64,000 bases of DNA, taken from positions 27,366 through 91,365 of the forward strand of contig CAZMNO010000009.1 in the NCBI GenBank assembly GCA_964567685.1, read 5' to 3'. Source of the stretch: UBA5972 sp964567685. Lineage in GTDB: Bacteria; Pseudomonadota; Alphaproteobacteria; Rhodobacterales; Rhodobacteraceae. The translations under genes and the position numbers were made by a program. This document shows, one piece after another, positions 53,722-62,888 of the stretch. The notes below the pieces were generated by a model. It was not told the origin of the DNA, made no database searches, and was given only the letters and a program-made list of their open reading frames with translations. Within the stretch, counting starts at the first letter, position 1, and each line of letters starts with the position of its first letter.

Positions 53722-53742
53722 GCACGCGTTGGTTGCGCGTGC
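53722..53742 (-). terminator. Hairpin downstream of ccr
   Basis: Arms GCACGCG and CGCGTGC with a 7-base loop; on the minus strand the stem is followed by GTTTGCCTTTT. It lies 66 bases past the ccr stop codon and upstream of the lux promoter region. Confidence 0.55.
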
Positions 53743-53769
53743 ATTTCTGTATTCGTGCCCTTTTCAGTA

Positions 53770-53790
53770 TTGTTTCCAAACTGGAAACAA
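53770..53790. repeat. Inverted repeat TTGTTTCCA/TGGAAACAA
   Basis: Nine-base perfect arms around AAC, 18 bases past the ccr stop. It may be a second terminator stem or an operator; nothing decides between them. Confidence 0.45.
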
Positions 53791-53807
53791 ACGGTTTCAG
53801 GGAAAAA

Positions 53808-55103
53808 TCACATCTCCCGACTCGCCTCAAGCGTGTCTTCAAACGTCCGCAAACCGGTCAAAGGCGCACTCACCAGAACCGCCATATTCCCCGGTTTATG
53901 CTCGTTATTGCGCATTTTCACATGCGCATCGGGGATCTGCTCCCACGGGAAAACCTCGGACATGCAGGGGTCGAGCCGCCTTTCCAGCATCAACTGGTTG
54001 GCCGAGGCCGCCTGTTTGAGATTGGCAAAGTGGCTGCCCTGAACACGCTTCTGGTGCATCCAGACATAACGTGCATCCATGGTCAGGTTGTATCCGGTGG
54101 TACCGGCACAGATCACCACCATACCGCCTTTTTTGCAGACGAAGGTGGAGACAGGGAACGTCGCCTCGCCGGGGTGTTCAAACACCATGTCGACGTTGTT
54201 GCCCTTGCCCGTTGTTTCCCAGATCGCCTTGCCGAATTTGCGCACCTCGCCGAACCATTCCTTGTATTCCTGCGTGTTCACTTTCGGCAATTGGCCCCAG
54301 CAATTGAAATCCTTTCGGTTGATCACGCCCTTGGCGCCCAGTGACAGTACGAAATCGCGCTTGTCCTCGTCGGAAATCACCCCGATGGCGTTGGCGCCTG
54401 CCGTGTTGATCAGCTGGATCGCAAAGGAACCAAGGCCGCCAGATGCGCCCCAGACCAGAACGTTCTGACCGGGTTTCAGAGTGTGCGGGCGATGGCCAAA
54501 CAACATGCGATAGGCTGTTGCGAGTGTCAGCGTGTAACAGGCGGCCTCTTCCCAGGTCAAATGACGGGGGCGGTGCATAAGCTGCTGCGCCTGCACGCGG
54601 GTGAACTGGGCGAAAGAGCCGTCCGGGGTTTCATAGCCCCAGATCCTTTGGCTGTCGGAAAACATCGGGTCACCACCGTTGCATTCCTCGTCATCGCCAT
54701 CATCCTGATTGCAATGGACAACAACTTCGTCACCGACCTTCCAGCGCTTCACCTTGTCGCCAATCGCCCAGATTATCCCCGATGCGTCGGAACCGGCGAC
54801 ATGGTAATCGGCCTTGTGCACATCAAAGGGCGAGATCGGAATTCCCAGACCGGCCCAGACACCGTTATAATTGACACCAGCGGCCATGACGAAGATCAGC
54901 ACCTCGTGGCTGTCAAGCGCAGGGGTATCCACGACTTCGACCTGAAACGATTTGTCAGGCTCGCCGTGCCGGTCGCGACGGATCGCCCAGGCATACATCT
55001 TCTTTGGGACGTAACCGAGCGGTGGGATTTCCCCCACTTCATAAAGATCCTTTTCCGGCGCGTCGTAGGGCGCGATTTCGGTCATCTCATCCAAGGGGGC
55101 CAT
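53808..55103 (-). CDS. ccr: Crotonyl-CoA carboxylase/reductase
   Basis: A 431-residue member of the MDR superfamily that reductively carboxylates crotonyl-CoA to ethylmalonyl-CoA with NADPH and CO2, the key step of the ethylmalonyl-CoA pathway. The typical start (PLGYVPKKMYAWAIRRDRHG), GVNYNGVWAGLG, the nucleotide motif VWGASGGLGSFAIQL and DMVFEHPGEATFPVS are present. Upstream lies a long TGC-rich palindrome (55122-55157). The ecm gene is nearby. Confidence 0.96.
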   Translation of the reverse strand: MAPLDEMTEIAPYDAPEKDLYEVGEIPPLGYVPKKMYAWAIRRDRHGEPDKSFQVEVVDTPALDSHEVLIFVMAAGVNYNGVWAGLGIPISPFDVHKADYHVAGSDASGIIWAIGDKVKRWKVGDEVVVHCNQDDGDDEECNGGDPMFSDSQRIWGYETPDGSFAQFTRVQAQQLMHRPRHLTWEEAACYTLTLATAYRMLFGHRPHTLKPGQNVLVWGASGGLGSFAIQLINTAGANAIGVISDEDKRDFVLSLGAKGVINRKDFNCWGQLPKVNTQEYKEWFGEVRKFGKAIWETTGKGNNVDMVFEHPGEATFPVSTFVCKKGGMVVICAGTTGYNLTMDARYVWMHQKRVQGSHFANLKQAASANQLMLERRLDPCMSEVFPWEQIPDAHVKMRNNEHKPGNMAVLVSAPLTGLRTFEDTLEASREM

Positions 55104-55121
55104 ATTTCTGTCTCCGTGCAG

Positions 55122-55157
55122 CGATTCTGCGGCGCAGCATGCTGCAGCGCAGAATCG
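55122..55157. promoter_or_regulatory. TGC-rich palindrome in the ccr leader
   Basis: A 36-base imperfect palindrome: CGATTCTGCG and CGCAGAATCG are perfect outer arms, with GCAGCA/TGCTGC inside. It contains two CTGC-N3-GCAG units (55127-55137 and 55142-55152) separated by CATG. It lies 18-54 bases before the ccr start codon. As I recall, CTGC-N3-GCAG is the site of PhaR, the PHB regulator of Paracoccus and Rhodobacter; a CcrR-like regulator is an alternative. Confidence 0.5.
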
Positions 55158-55292
55158 AGGTCAAGTCTGTTTGGATGCTGTCTGTCATTTATCTCAGCAG
55201 AGGGCAAGAGCAACATCGCGCCGAAAGGTGGCTGGTTTGCGTAACAATCGCTTGTTTATTGATGCGGTGTGGTAATTTAGTTGCGCAACCTT

Positions 55293-56678
55293 CTAATTCG
55301 GGGCTCGCAGATGGGCAATGGAGGCCGCATAATACTCAATCAGGCCAAAATCGTCCGCCTGAACCGAGACCAAACCGTCATCTTCCACGAGCATGTGGCG
55401 TGATTGCAGAATGCGCAGGCCAACATCGATGGCATAATCTTCGTCCCGATGCGGCAGGTGAACATAGGCATCTCGGTCATAAAACTCGGTCAGAAGACTG
55501 TGACAACGCGCCTTGATCTCAAGCCGGCTGAGGGGTTCACCGGCTTCGGCCAGCACGGTCGACACCAGGGGGACCGGCAGAACCGGGATCACCTTTTCGA
55601 CCTGCTCCATCAGGTGAATCCCCAAACTTTCGGTGGCACTGCCGCTGAGCGGGGTATCGGCGTTTTTGCTGAACGCCTTGAGCGACATCGGCTTGCCGAA
55701 ACTGACACAGGCATAGCCATAACGATAATAGCGCTTGGTGATCCTGAGCCAGATCTGCCGCCAGATGAAGCCGAGGAAAACCGAAACGTGAAAATCAAAA
55801 TGCCGCGCGCCATCCGGATCGACCTTGGTCAGAACGCGGTCTTCCAGAACCCGGTCATAGTTAAGACCGACCGGCACAAAGACCACATCGCGTGGCCCTT
55901 TGGGATCGAACCCCTCAACAATATAGGAAAGCAGGCCTAGCTTGGCCTTGCGAGGCCGCCCGTCAAGGCTGAGCCCGCCTTCCGGGAAGATCGCCTGAGT
56001 CACCCCGCCTTCGGTCGCCATTTGCACATAGCGTGAAAGCACCCGGCGATAGAGCGGATTGCGCGACTTGCGGCGAATGAAATAAGCCCCGAGTGAGCGG
56101 ATCAATTGCTGCAAAGGCCAGACCCGCGCCCATTCACCAACGGCATAAGAGAGGGCGGAACGCTCGGCGGCCAGATAGGTGACGAGAACGTAATCCATGT
56201 TCGAGCGGTGGTTCATCACAAAGACGACGGTCGCCGCCGGATCAACCTCTTTTAACGCCTTGTCATCCATGAACCCGATGCGCACCCGGTAAAGCGCCTG
56301 CGAGATGAATCGCGAGATGCGGATGGCCAGCCCGTAATAGGCAAACACCGAAAACCACGGCACGATCTCGCGCGCATAGTGGCGCACCTTTTCGGCCACC
56401 ACCTCGCGCGGCATGTTTTCGGTTTTGGCGTGTTCGGTCACGGCTTCCATGATCTTTGGATCATGGATCAGCCGGTCTATCATGATTTTGCGTTGGGTCA
56501 GTTTGAACGGCTGAATCTGCAATTCCAGATGCTCATTCAGACGTGCGATTGCCCGGTTGAAGCGACGCCTGAGATACCAGCGGACCGAGGGCATCAAAAG
56601 CCGGTCGAGAAACGCGATCCCTGCAAAGGCGACAAGAAGAAAAACCACCCAAAACGGGATTTGCACCAGCTCGAACAT
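55293..56678 (-). CDS. 1-acyl-sn-glycerol-3-phosphate / glycerol-3-phosphate acyltransferase
   Basis: A 461-residue membrane-anchored acyltransferase. It has an N-terminal helix (IPFWVVFLLVAFAGIAFLD), the catalytic NHRSNMDYVLV (the HX4D motif) near residue 180, and FPEGGLSLDG. It makes phospholipid precursors. The ATG at 56678 (MFELVQIPFW) was chosen because longer in-frame extensions have no hydrophobic start. It lies between ccr and ecm and is divergent from ecm. Confidence 0.88.
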   Translation of the reverse strand: MFELVQIPFWVVFLLVAFAGIAFLDRLLMPSVRWYLRRRFNRAIARLNEHLELQIQPFKLTQRKIMIDRLIHDPKIMEAVTEHAKTENMPREVVAEKVRHYAREIVPWFSVFAYYGLAIRISRFISQALYRVRIGFMDDKALKEVDPAATVVFVMNHRSNMDYVLVTYLAAERSALSYAVGEWARVWPLQQLIRSLGAYFIRRKSRNPLYRRVLSRYVQMATEGGVTQAIFPEGGLSLDGRPRKAKLGLLSYIVEGFDPKGPRDVVFVPVGLNYDRVLEDRVLTKVDPDGARHFDFHVSVFLGFIWRQIWLRITKRYYRYGYACVSFGKPMSLKAFSKNADTPLSGSATESLGIHLMEQVEKVIPVLPVPLVSTVLAEAGEPLSRLEIKARCHSLLTEFYDRDAYVHLPHRDEDYAIDVGLRILQSRHMLVEDDGLVSVQADDFGLIEYYAASIAHLRAPN

Positions 56679-56850
56679 ATGGCTCAGGTTACAGTAAATG
56701 GGGTGATGGTCCAGCAAACTGTTGTGCATCCCCCCTTGCAGTCTATGCTGCGCTGCGGCAAAATGCGCGGCGACACGAAATTGCGCGAGTCGGTTTGACC
56801 GTGTAATTTTGTTGCCGAACAAATTCGACCCAATCAAAAGGGCCCGCCTG

Positions 56851-58815
56851 ATGACCGAGACCAAAACCCGCCCCTGGCTGTTTCGCACCTATGCCGGGCA
56901 TTCGACGGCCAAAGCCTCGAACGCGCTTTACCGCAGCAATCTCGCCAAGGGGCAGACCGGCCTTTCGGTGGCTTTCGATCTGCCGACGCAAACGGGGTAT
57001 GACAGCGATCATGTGCTGGCACGCGGCGAGGTTGGCAAGGTCGGCGTGCCGGTGGCGCATCTTGGCGACATGCGGGCGTTGTTTGACAATATCCCGCTTG
57101 AGCAGATGAACACCTCGATGACCATCAACGCCACGGCCCCCTGGTTACTGGCGCTTTACATCGCGGTGGCCGAGGAACAGGGTGCCGATATCAGCAAACT
57201 GCAGGGCACGGTTCAAAACGATATCATCAAGGAATATCTTTCCCGCGGCACCTATGTCTGCCCGCCCAAGCCCAGCCTGCGGCTGATCACCGATATCGCC
57301 GCCTATACCTATCAGAACGTGCCGAAATGGAACCCGATGAACGTGTGTTCCTATCACTTGCAGGAGGCCGGTGCGACACCCGAACAGGAACTGGCCTTTG
57401 CACTGGCAACGGCCACGGCGGTGCTGGATGATGTGAAGGGCAAGGTAACAGCCGAGGATTTTCCCAATGTCGTCGGGCGGATCTCGTTCTTCGTCAACGC
57501 CGGTATCCGCTTCGTCACCGAAATGTGCAAGATGCGTGCCTTTGTCGATCTGTGGGATGAGATCTGCGAACAGCGCTACGGTGTGGCGGATGCAAAAATG
57601 CGCCGCTTCCGCTATGGCGTGCAGGTGAACTCGCTTGGCCTGACCGAGCAGCAGCCGGAAAACAACGTCTACCGTATTTTGCTGGAAATGCTGGCAGTGA
57701 CGTTATCCAAGAAAGCCCGTGCCCGCGCGGTGCAGTTGCCTGCGTGGAACGAAGCCCTTGGCCTGCCGCGCCCCTGGGATCAGCAATGGAGCCTGCGGAT
57801 GCAGCAAATTCTGGCCTATGAAACCGATCTGCTTGAATATGACGATCTGTTTGATGAAAACCCGGCGGTTGATCGCAAGGTTAACGCACTGAAGGACGGC
57901 GCGCGCGAGGAACTGGCCCAGATCGATGCGATGGGCGGCGCGGTCGCAGCGATTGAATACATGAAAAGCCGTCTGGTTGACAGCAACGCCGCACGCCTTG
58001 GCCGCATCGAGGCGGGGGAGACTACTGTCATCGGCGTGAACCGCTTCACCGAAGGTGCTGACAGCCCGCTGACCGGCGGTGATGGCAGCATCATGGTGGT
58101 TGATCCGGCCTCTGAGGCGGATCAGATCGATAGGCTGACGGCTTGGCGTGGTACGCGCGATCAGGCCGAAGTGAATGCCGCCCTTGCTGCCTTGCGACAA
58201 GCGGCCAAAGACGGCTCGAACATCATGCCGCCATCCATTGCTGCCGCCCGTGCCGGTGCCACGACCGGTGAATGGGGCGAAGTGATGCGGTCGGTCTTCG
58301 GCGAATACCGCGCCCCGACCGGTGTTTCAAAATCGATCAGCAACCAGACAGACGGGCTTGACCCGATCCGCGAGGCGGTTGACGCGGTCTCCGCCAAGCT
58401 GGGTCGGCGATTGAAATTCCTTGTCGGCAAGCCGGGGCTTGACGGCCATTCCAACGGGGCTGAACAGATCGCCGTGCGCGCACGCGATTGCGGCATGGAC
58501 ATCACCTATGAAGGCATCCGCCTGACGCCTGAGCAGATCGTCAATGCTGCGCTGGAAGAACAGGCCAATATCGTCGGTCTGTCGATCCTTTCCGGTTCGC
58601 ATATGCCGCTGATCAAAGAGGTGATGGAGCGCATGGCCGAGGCCGGTCTTGCCGACACGCCCGTGGTCGTCGGCGGTATCATTCCGGATGAGGACGCCGA
58701 CACGCTGCGCGGCTTTGGCGTGGCCAAGGTCTACACGCCCAAGGATTTTGAGCTGAACCGGATCATGATGGATATCGTCACGCTGGTTGACGGTGAAGCG
58801 CTGGCGGCGGAGTAA
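56851..58815 (+). CDS. ecm: Ethylmalonyl-CoA mutase
   Basis: A 654-residue B12-dependent mutase that converts (2R)-ethylmalonyl-CoA to methylsuccinyl-CoA. The substrate barrel covers residues 1-500 (PWLFRTYAGHSTAKASNALY; DLPTQTGYDSDH). The C-terminal B12 domain has the cobalt-ligand motif LDGHSNGAEQIA. Its closeness to ccr and the absence of an MCM small subunit favour Ecm over methylmalonyl-CoA mutase. The ATG at 56851 is used; earlier frames lack similarity. Confidence 0.93.
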   Translation: MTETKTRPWLFRTYAGHSTAKASNALYRSNLAKGQTGLSVAFDLPTQTGYDSDHVLARGEVGKVGVPVAHLGDMRALFDNIPLEQMNTSMTINATAPWLLALYIAVAEEQGADISKLQGTVQNDIIKEYLSRGTYVCPPKPSLRLITDIAAYTYQNVPKWNPMNVCSYHLQEAGATPEQELAFALATATAVLDDVKGKVTAEDFPNVVGRISFFVNAGIRFVTEMCKMRAFVDLWDEICEQRYGVADAKMRRFRYGVQVNSLGLTEQQPENNVYRILLEMLAVTLSKKARARAVQLPAWNEALGLPRPWDQQWSLRMQQILAYETDLLEYDDLFDENPAVDRKVNALKDGAREELAQIDAMGGAVAAIEYMKSRLVDSNAARLGRIEAGETTVIGVNRFTEGADSPLTGGDGSIMVVDPASEADQIDRLTAWRGTRDQAEVNAALAALRQAAKDGSNIMPPSIAAARAGATTGEWGEVMRSVFGEYRAPTGVSKSISNQTDGLDPIREAVDAVSAKLGRRLKFLVGKPGLDGHSNGAEQIAVRARDCGMDITYEGIRLTPEQIVNAALEEQANIVGLSILSGSHMPLIKEVMERMAEAGLADTPVVVGGIIPDEDADTLRGFGVAKVYTPKDFELNRIMMDIVTLVDGEALAAE

Positions 58816-58834
58816 CGCGCGAAAGAACGCTTCG

Positions 58835-59572
58835 TCAATCTGAAAGATCGATATCGACCACGACCGGGGTGTGGTCGCTCAACCCGTTGCCGCACCAGTC
58901 TTCAAATTCACCGATCGCAAAATGCGATACCGTAGTGGCCCGGGCTTTGGGCACGAACACATAGTCGATGTGATAAGTCGGCCCGTCTTTCTTGCGGTCG
59001 CGCCAGTAAAGCGTGGGCGAAAGCTCCTGCCCGGGCCGCTCGCCGGTCTGATGGTGGTAAACGCTGACAAGATCAAGGGCATCAAGCAGTCTGAGCATGG
59101 TGTCGAAATTGATCTGCCAACCCGGCCTGTCCCAGATCGTGTTGTTGTTCAGATCACCGGCAATGAGCGTTTGCCCTGAGGTCAGGAAATCGCGGTATTT
59201 GCCAAGTGATCTGCGCAAAGGGCCTGATTGTCTTTTGCGGGTGATCCCGGCGCTGGCGTTTTGTGCCCAGACGGCCAGCAGATTGAAGTTTTGCGGACCG
59301 CTGACGTGAATTGGTGCGATGAATCGCAGCGTTGGGAAATAGGGCTCAGACCGGCGCACCCGGTATCCGTTGAAGGCCATCACGGCCAACCCCTTGTTGG
59401 GGTTGTCGCCGATCCACAGGCAGTTTTCGTCACTGACCCCCACAAGGCCTCGGCCGGTCAACACGTCGGGTGACGCGCATTCCGATATGACGGCGATGTC
59501 CGGCTGAAGCTGCCGCAAAGCCTCTGCTTTGCGGTGAAAGGCCATGTTGCAGTTCCAGGCTACGATCCGCAT
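58835..59572 (-). CDS. Endonuclease/exonuclease/phosphatase-family protein
   Basis: A 245-residue EEP-fold hydrolase. Motifs: RIVAWNCNM at the start, DIAVISECAS with the metal-binding Glu, AGDLNNNTIWD near residue 140, and the C-terminal SDHTPVVVDI with the catalytic His. The substrate may be DNA or a phosphoester. It converges with ecm. Confidence 0.87.
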   Translation of the reverse strand: MRIVAWNCNMAFHRKAEALRQLQPDIAVISECASPDVLTGRGLVGVSDENCLWIGDNPNKGLAVMAFNGYRVRRSEPYFPTLRFIAPIHVSGPQNFNLLAVWAQNASAGITRKRQSGPLRRSLGKYRDFLTSGQTLIAGDLNNNTIWDRPGWQINFDTMLRLLDALDLVSVYHHQTGERPGQELSPTLYWRDRKKDGPTYHIDYVFVPKARATTVSHFAIGEFEDWCGNGLSDHTPVVVDIDLSD

Positions 59573-59824
59573 GTTTGGCCTCCGGGGCGCTTTGGCACAT
59601 GAAACCGATGATGAAAGAGGGTGTTCAACTTGTCACCACGCTGAAACGGGATTGTCCTGCGATGGTTTCACAAGAGCCAGTTCGTTTCAATCGGCATCAG
59701 GAATCCGGGGGCACTGGATCTGGGTCTCGCATGGCATTTGCGTGATATGGCTTGACGATCCGGGTGCAAAAGCCCTTTGCTGTTCTGCAAAGATACGATC
59801 AGGCTGACGACTCAAGGAGCCCCC

Positions 59825-60529
59825 ATGACCATTCACATCGGCGCCAAACCCGGCGATATCGCCGAAACCGTTCTTCTGCCCGGTGATCCCTATCGGGCAA
59901 AATGGGCAGCGGAAACTTTTCTGGACGACCCGGTTTGTATAAACGAGGTGCGTGGAATGCTCGGCTTTACCGGCACATGGCACGGCAATCGGGTGACCAT
60001 TCAGGGCTCGGGTATGGGAATGCCGAGCCTGTCGATCTATGTCAACGAACTGATCCGGGACTATGGCGCGAAAACCCTGATCCGCATCGGCTCGGCCGGG
60101 GGGATGGCCGAACAGGTGGGCATCCGCGATGTGGTTCTGGCGATGACCTCGACCACCGTCAGCACCCCAAGTTCAACGATCATGCGCGAACTGAACTATG
60201 CCCCCTGTGCCGATTGGGCACTGCTCCGTGCTGCCGCAAGAGCCGCCGAAGCAAGATCGGTCACGACGCATGTCGGTGGCATCTATTCCTCCGACACATT
60301 TTATGATGAACGTGCCGACCTCAACGAACAGATGGTGCGCCACGGCATTCTGGCGGTGGAAATGGAAGCCGCTGAGCTTTACACGCTTGCCGCCCGGCAC
60401 AATGTCCGGGCGCTGGCGGTGCTGACCATCAGCGACCATCTGGGCACCGGAGAGGCATTGCCCTCGGAAGACCGCGAAAAGAGTTTTGGTGATATGGTGG
60501 AGATCGCGCTGGAGGCGGCGTTTGCGTAA
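59825..60529 (+). CDS. deoD: Purine nucleoside phosphorylase DeoD-type
   Basis: A 234-residue hexameric-type phosphorylase. Motifs: HIGAKPGDIAETVLLPGDP, RIGSAGGM, and VEMEAAELYTLAA with the ribose-binding Glu. The ATG at 59825 is preceded by AAGGAG. Together with the other class PNP at 46725 it gives purine salvage. It is the last ordinary gene before the inserted region. Confidence 0.94.
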   Translation: MTIHIGAKPGDIAETVLLPGDPYRAKWAAETFLDDPVCINEVRGMLGFTGTWHGNRVTIQGSGMGMPSLSIYVNELIRDYGAKTLIRIGSAGGMAEQVGIRDVVLAMTSTTVSTPSSTIMRELNYAPCADWALLRAAARAAEARSVTTHVGGIYSSDTFYDERADLNEQMVRHGILAVEMEAAELYTLAARHNVRALAVLTISDHLGTGEALPSEDREKSFGDMVEIALEAAFA

Positions 60530-60670
60530 CGGTTTCGCACGTGAAAGAATCTGCGCTGGATTTAGTGCTAGATTCCAGACGAGTAGGGAGCCCTGCGCTG
60601 TGCTTTATCGGTGCGAAATAACTCCAGCGCGCAGAATTTGTCTCTTCTACCGCCTTGGGGTGCAGGATAT

Positions 60671-61747
60671 TTAGCTGCTCTCAGGGCTTACTGGATCGCT
60701 TGGAAAGCATTGCACCACTTTCTCGATTGGCATAGATATTTTCCAATGCACTGCTGTCTGCTTATAGGCAGCTCTGTATCCCTTGCAAATTCGTTGGCGC
60801 ATAAATCCATTGGAGAGCACACTAAATTCCAGCGGGATTTGAATATCGTTGCGCAGGACATCTGTAAGGACGAATGGTCCGGCAAGTTTCATTGGATCCC
60901 AGTCGATGTGGTGCTTCAGATTGTAGAGCGAAATATCCAAAGCTTTAGAGAGCGGAGTCCATTTTGGAATACTGCTCATAAAGCTGGTCGTGATATGTAA
61001 ACTGGAGATATTGTTTCGGCCCCAAACAACGTTGTTGCCCGCGATTTTCGGCAGATAATCAAGAGCTGTCGGCAAAGGTGTCAGATCCGAATCAACATAG
61101 AAGCCGCCAAATTCATGCAAAACAGCATAGCGGAACAGATCTGACTTTATCGCAGCCGCCCAGCATTTGTCGTAGAGCTTTAACGCATCCGAACCGGCCT
61201 GACGTCCGACAAGGTCACGGGCTTCTTCATCGTTGTAGACGCGGTGGAGGCCGGGTCCCGCGACCTGCTTCCATTTATTTTGATTTTCGGTGACATCCAC
61301 CGGAACGTCTTTGTCCCAGTACTGGAATATCTTCACTTCACTGGGTGCATGGGTGTTTAACTGAAATGGCTCCAGCGCGTGGTCGAACAGCCACTTCCAG
61401 TTTTTTGCCATTTCAGGCAGGCATTGCGAATTCTCGGCAGAGTCCAGATAAATCTGAAAGAACCGCTCGGCATCTTCGCGACGGCCATTGGCATTTGCAA
61501 TAACCGCCTGTTTGAAAAAGTCGCCTTCCTCAACGCAGAGGTCGATCAGATCAAGAAGTATCTTTCGTTGCTGCCGGTCGGCGAATTGCAGACGATCCGC
61601 CGCGAAAAAGAAGCACTCGTTCCCAACCGCTTCATCCGTCAGAGACCGTCTTGCTTTGTTGAGTATTTGACCGGCGTTGACACAGCGCGAAACGATCTTG
61701 CGCGCACGCGTGTGCGTAAAACCCAAATCGGCTTCGCTTTGCGTCAC
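60671..61747 (-). CDS. GT32-type glycosyltransferase (DXD sugar-binding protein)
   Basis: A 358-residue protein. The C-terminal part has the Gly_transf_sug core: HRVYNDEEARDLVG, then AIKSDLFRYAVLHEFGG and the metal motif Asp219-Ser-Asp221. The first ~130 residues are helical and not recognised. Such enzymes add sugars to surface polysaccharide or glycolipid. The GTG at 61747 overlaps the stop of sdhB remnant A (GTGA), so translation may be coupled. The base composition is lower in GC than its neighbours, in line with transfer. Confidence 0.8.
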   Translation of the reverse strand: MTQSEADLGFTHTRARKIVSRCVNAGQILNKARRSLTDEAVGNECFFFAADRLQFADRQQRKILLDLIDLCVEEGDFFKQAVIANANGRREDAERFFQIYLDSAENSQCLPEMAKNWKWLFDHALEPFQLNTHAPSEVKIFQYWDKDVPVDVTENQNKWKQVAGPGLHRVYNDEEARDLVGRQAGSDALKLYDKCWAAAIKSDLFRYAVLHEFGGFYVDSDLTPLPTALDYLPKIAGNNVVWGRNNISSLHITTSFMSSIPKWTPLSKALDISLYNLKHHIDWDPMKLAGPFVLTDVLRNDIQIPLEFSVLSNGFMRQRICKGYRAAYKQTAVHWKISMPIEKVVQCFPSDPVSPESS

Positions 61748-61882
61748 AGCACCACCCGCTCTACCATCATCTTCTTGACCCCGGCAATCGCCTTGGCCGG
61801 GTTCAGGCCTTCGGGGCCGGCGCGGGCGCAGCTCATGTTGGTGTTGCATCGGCAAAGCCGGAACGAGCCTTCCAATTCTTCC
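61744..61882 (-). pseudogene. Remnant A: most decayed copy of the sdhB 3' end
   Basis: It reads MEELEGSFRLCRCNTNMSCA then GPEGLNPAKAIAGVKKMMVE and RVVL before TGA. This is the C-terminus of SdhB, but the third Fe-S cysteine of that cluster is Gly and several neighbours are changed. Similarity ends near 61882. It is the outermost of three copies. Confidence 0.85.
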
Positions 61883-62034
61883 ATCTGTTTGTTCGCCTTG
61901 GTTGCGCTGTGTAGGATACCGTCCTTGGAGAACTGCCGCACTAGTAAGCTCAAAACCACGATCAACTTTTCGAGAATCCTTATCCAAAGAATGAGCGCAT
62001 CGTTTCGCGCCACTCAATATAAATACTTACTGCC

Positions 62035-62391
62035 CTAAGTGTCCATTATTTTTGCATAGGCCGTCGGGAGCATTGGTTCGACACGCACCAGCTTGCCGTC
62101 CTTCACGTAACCCTTGGAGACCGGCTTCATGCTCGTACCGTCATTTTTTGCTATAGTTGCATAATAGTAGATCGTATTGCCGTTCTCACGCATACTTCCA
62201 ACTGAAACTCTAACGCCTTCACTTAGAAGACTTTTTACGGCTTGCACCCAACCGGCTTTGCCCACTTCTCCATTTGGTGTGACGACAATCAGATCATCAT
62301 GGAATAGCTTTTCAAAATGTGGAGCAATATCATCCCAACTCGCGTCCCCGCTAAAAGCTTCAAAATAGGCACGGAGCGTTTCTTCAATCAT
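62035..62391 (-). CDS. SnoaL-like / NTF2-fold protein (cargo between sdhB remnants A and B)
   Basis: A 118-residue NTF2-fold protein (RAYFEAFSGDASWDDIAPHF). An SD (GAGGGG) stands 8 bases before the ATG at 62391; longer frames add a 17-residue N-terminus. The substrate is unknown. It follows remnant B on the same strand, 155 bases away. Confidence 0.75.
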   Translation of the reverse strand: MIEETLRAYFEAFSGDASWDDIAPHFEKLFHDDLIVVTPNGEVGKAGWVQAVKSLLSEGVRVSVGSMRENGNTIYYYATIAKNDGTSMKPVSKGYVKDGKLVRVEPMLPTAYAKIMDT

Positions 62392-62546
62392 TGTGACAAC
62401 CCCTCTTTCTCGACGCCTAGCCCAAAATCCGTGCGCATGCACGGGCTACATTCATTGGAAATCACATTTTCGTCTGAGGCGAGGCAGTTCTCATTGCCAC
62501 GAGTTCAGGCCGCTACATTACCCAGCTTTTCGCAAGAAACTACCCC

Positions 62547-62732
62547 TCAAACCACCCGCTCAACCATAATCTTCTTGATCTCCGCAATCGCTTTGGCAGG
62601 GTTCAGCCCTTTGGGGCAGGTGCGGGTGCAGTTCATGATGGTGTGGCAGCGGTAAAGGCGGAAGGGGTCTTCCAGTTCGTCCAAGCGCTCTTCTGTGTTC
62701 TCGTCCCGGCTGTCGATGATCCAGCGGAGGGT
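62547..62732 (-). pseudogene. Remnant B: second copy of the sdhB 3' end
   Basis: From LRWIIDSRDENTEERLDELE through DPFRLYRCHTIMNCTRTCPK to AEIKKIMVERVV and TGA, it matches the end of SdhB with all three cysteines. Similarity stops abruptly at about 62732; upstream sequence (DDDAPGLIAPVV...) is unrelated. Over the last 126 bases, 121 match remnant C. Confidence 0.9.
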
Positions 62733-62888
62733 GTGTAACGTTAATTCCGCCTGATATCCTACGACTGGAGCTATTAAGCCGGGAGCATCGTCGTCTGTCG
62801 CCAAATTTCCGCTTCGGCGGTGAAAAAAGGTGCCAGCTGCAAATTAGGCGCAAATATTTTTGTGCACTCTTCCCCAAGTGCGCGAAAA

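Noticed and set aside
60540..60645. Inverted repeat CTGCGCTGGA / TCCAGCGCGCAG between deoD and the glycosyltransferase gene
   Set aside because: The arms are imperfect (a 2-base insertion) and about 75 bases apart; a chance match or weak terminator cannot be told apart.
60671..62017. Single 448-residue protein covering the glycosyltransferase and the sdhB remnant
   Set aside because: The N-terminal ~90 residues are the remnant A region read in the wrong frame; the GTG at 61747 gives a sensible protein.
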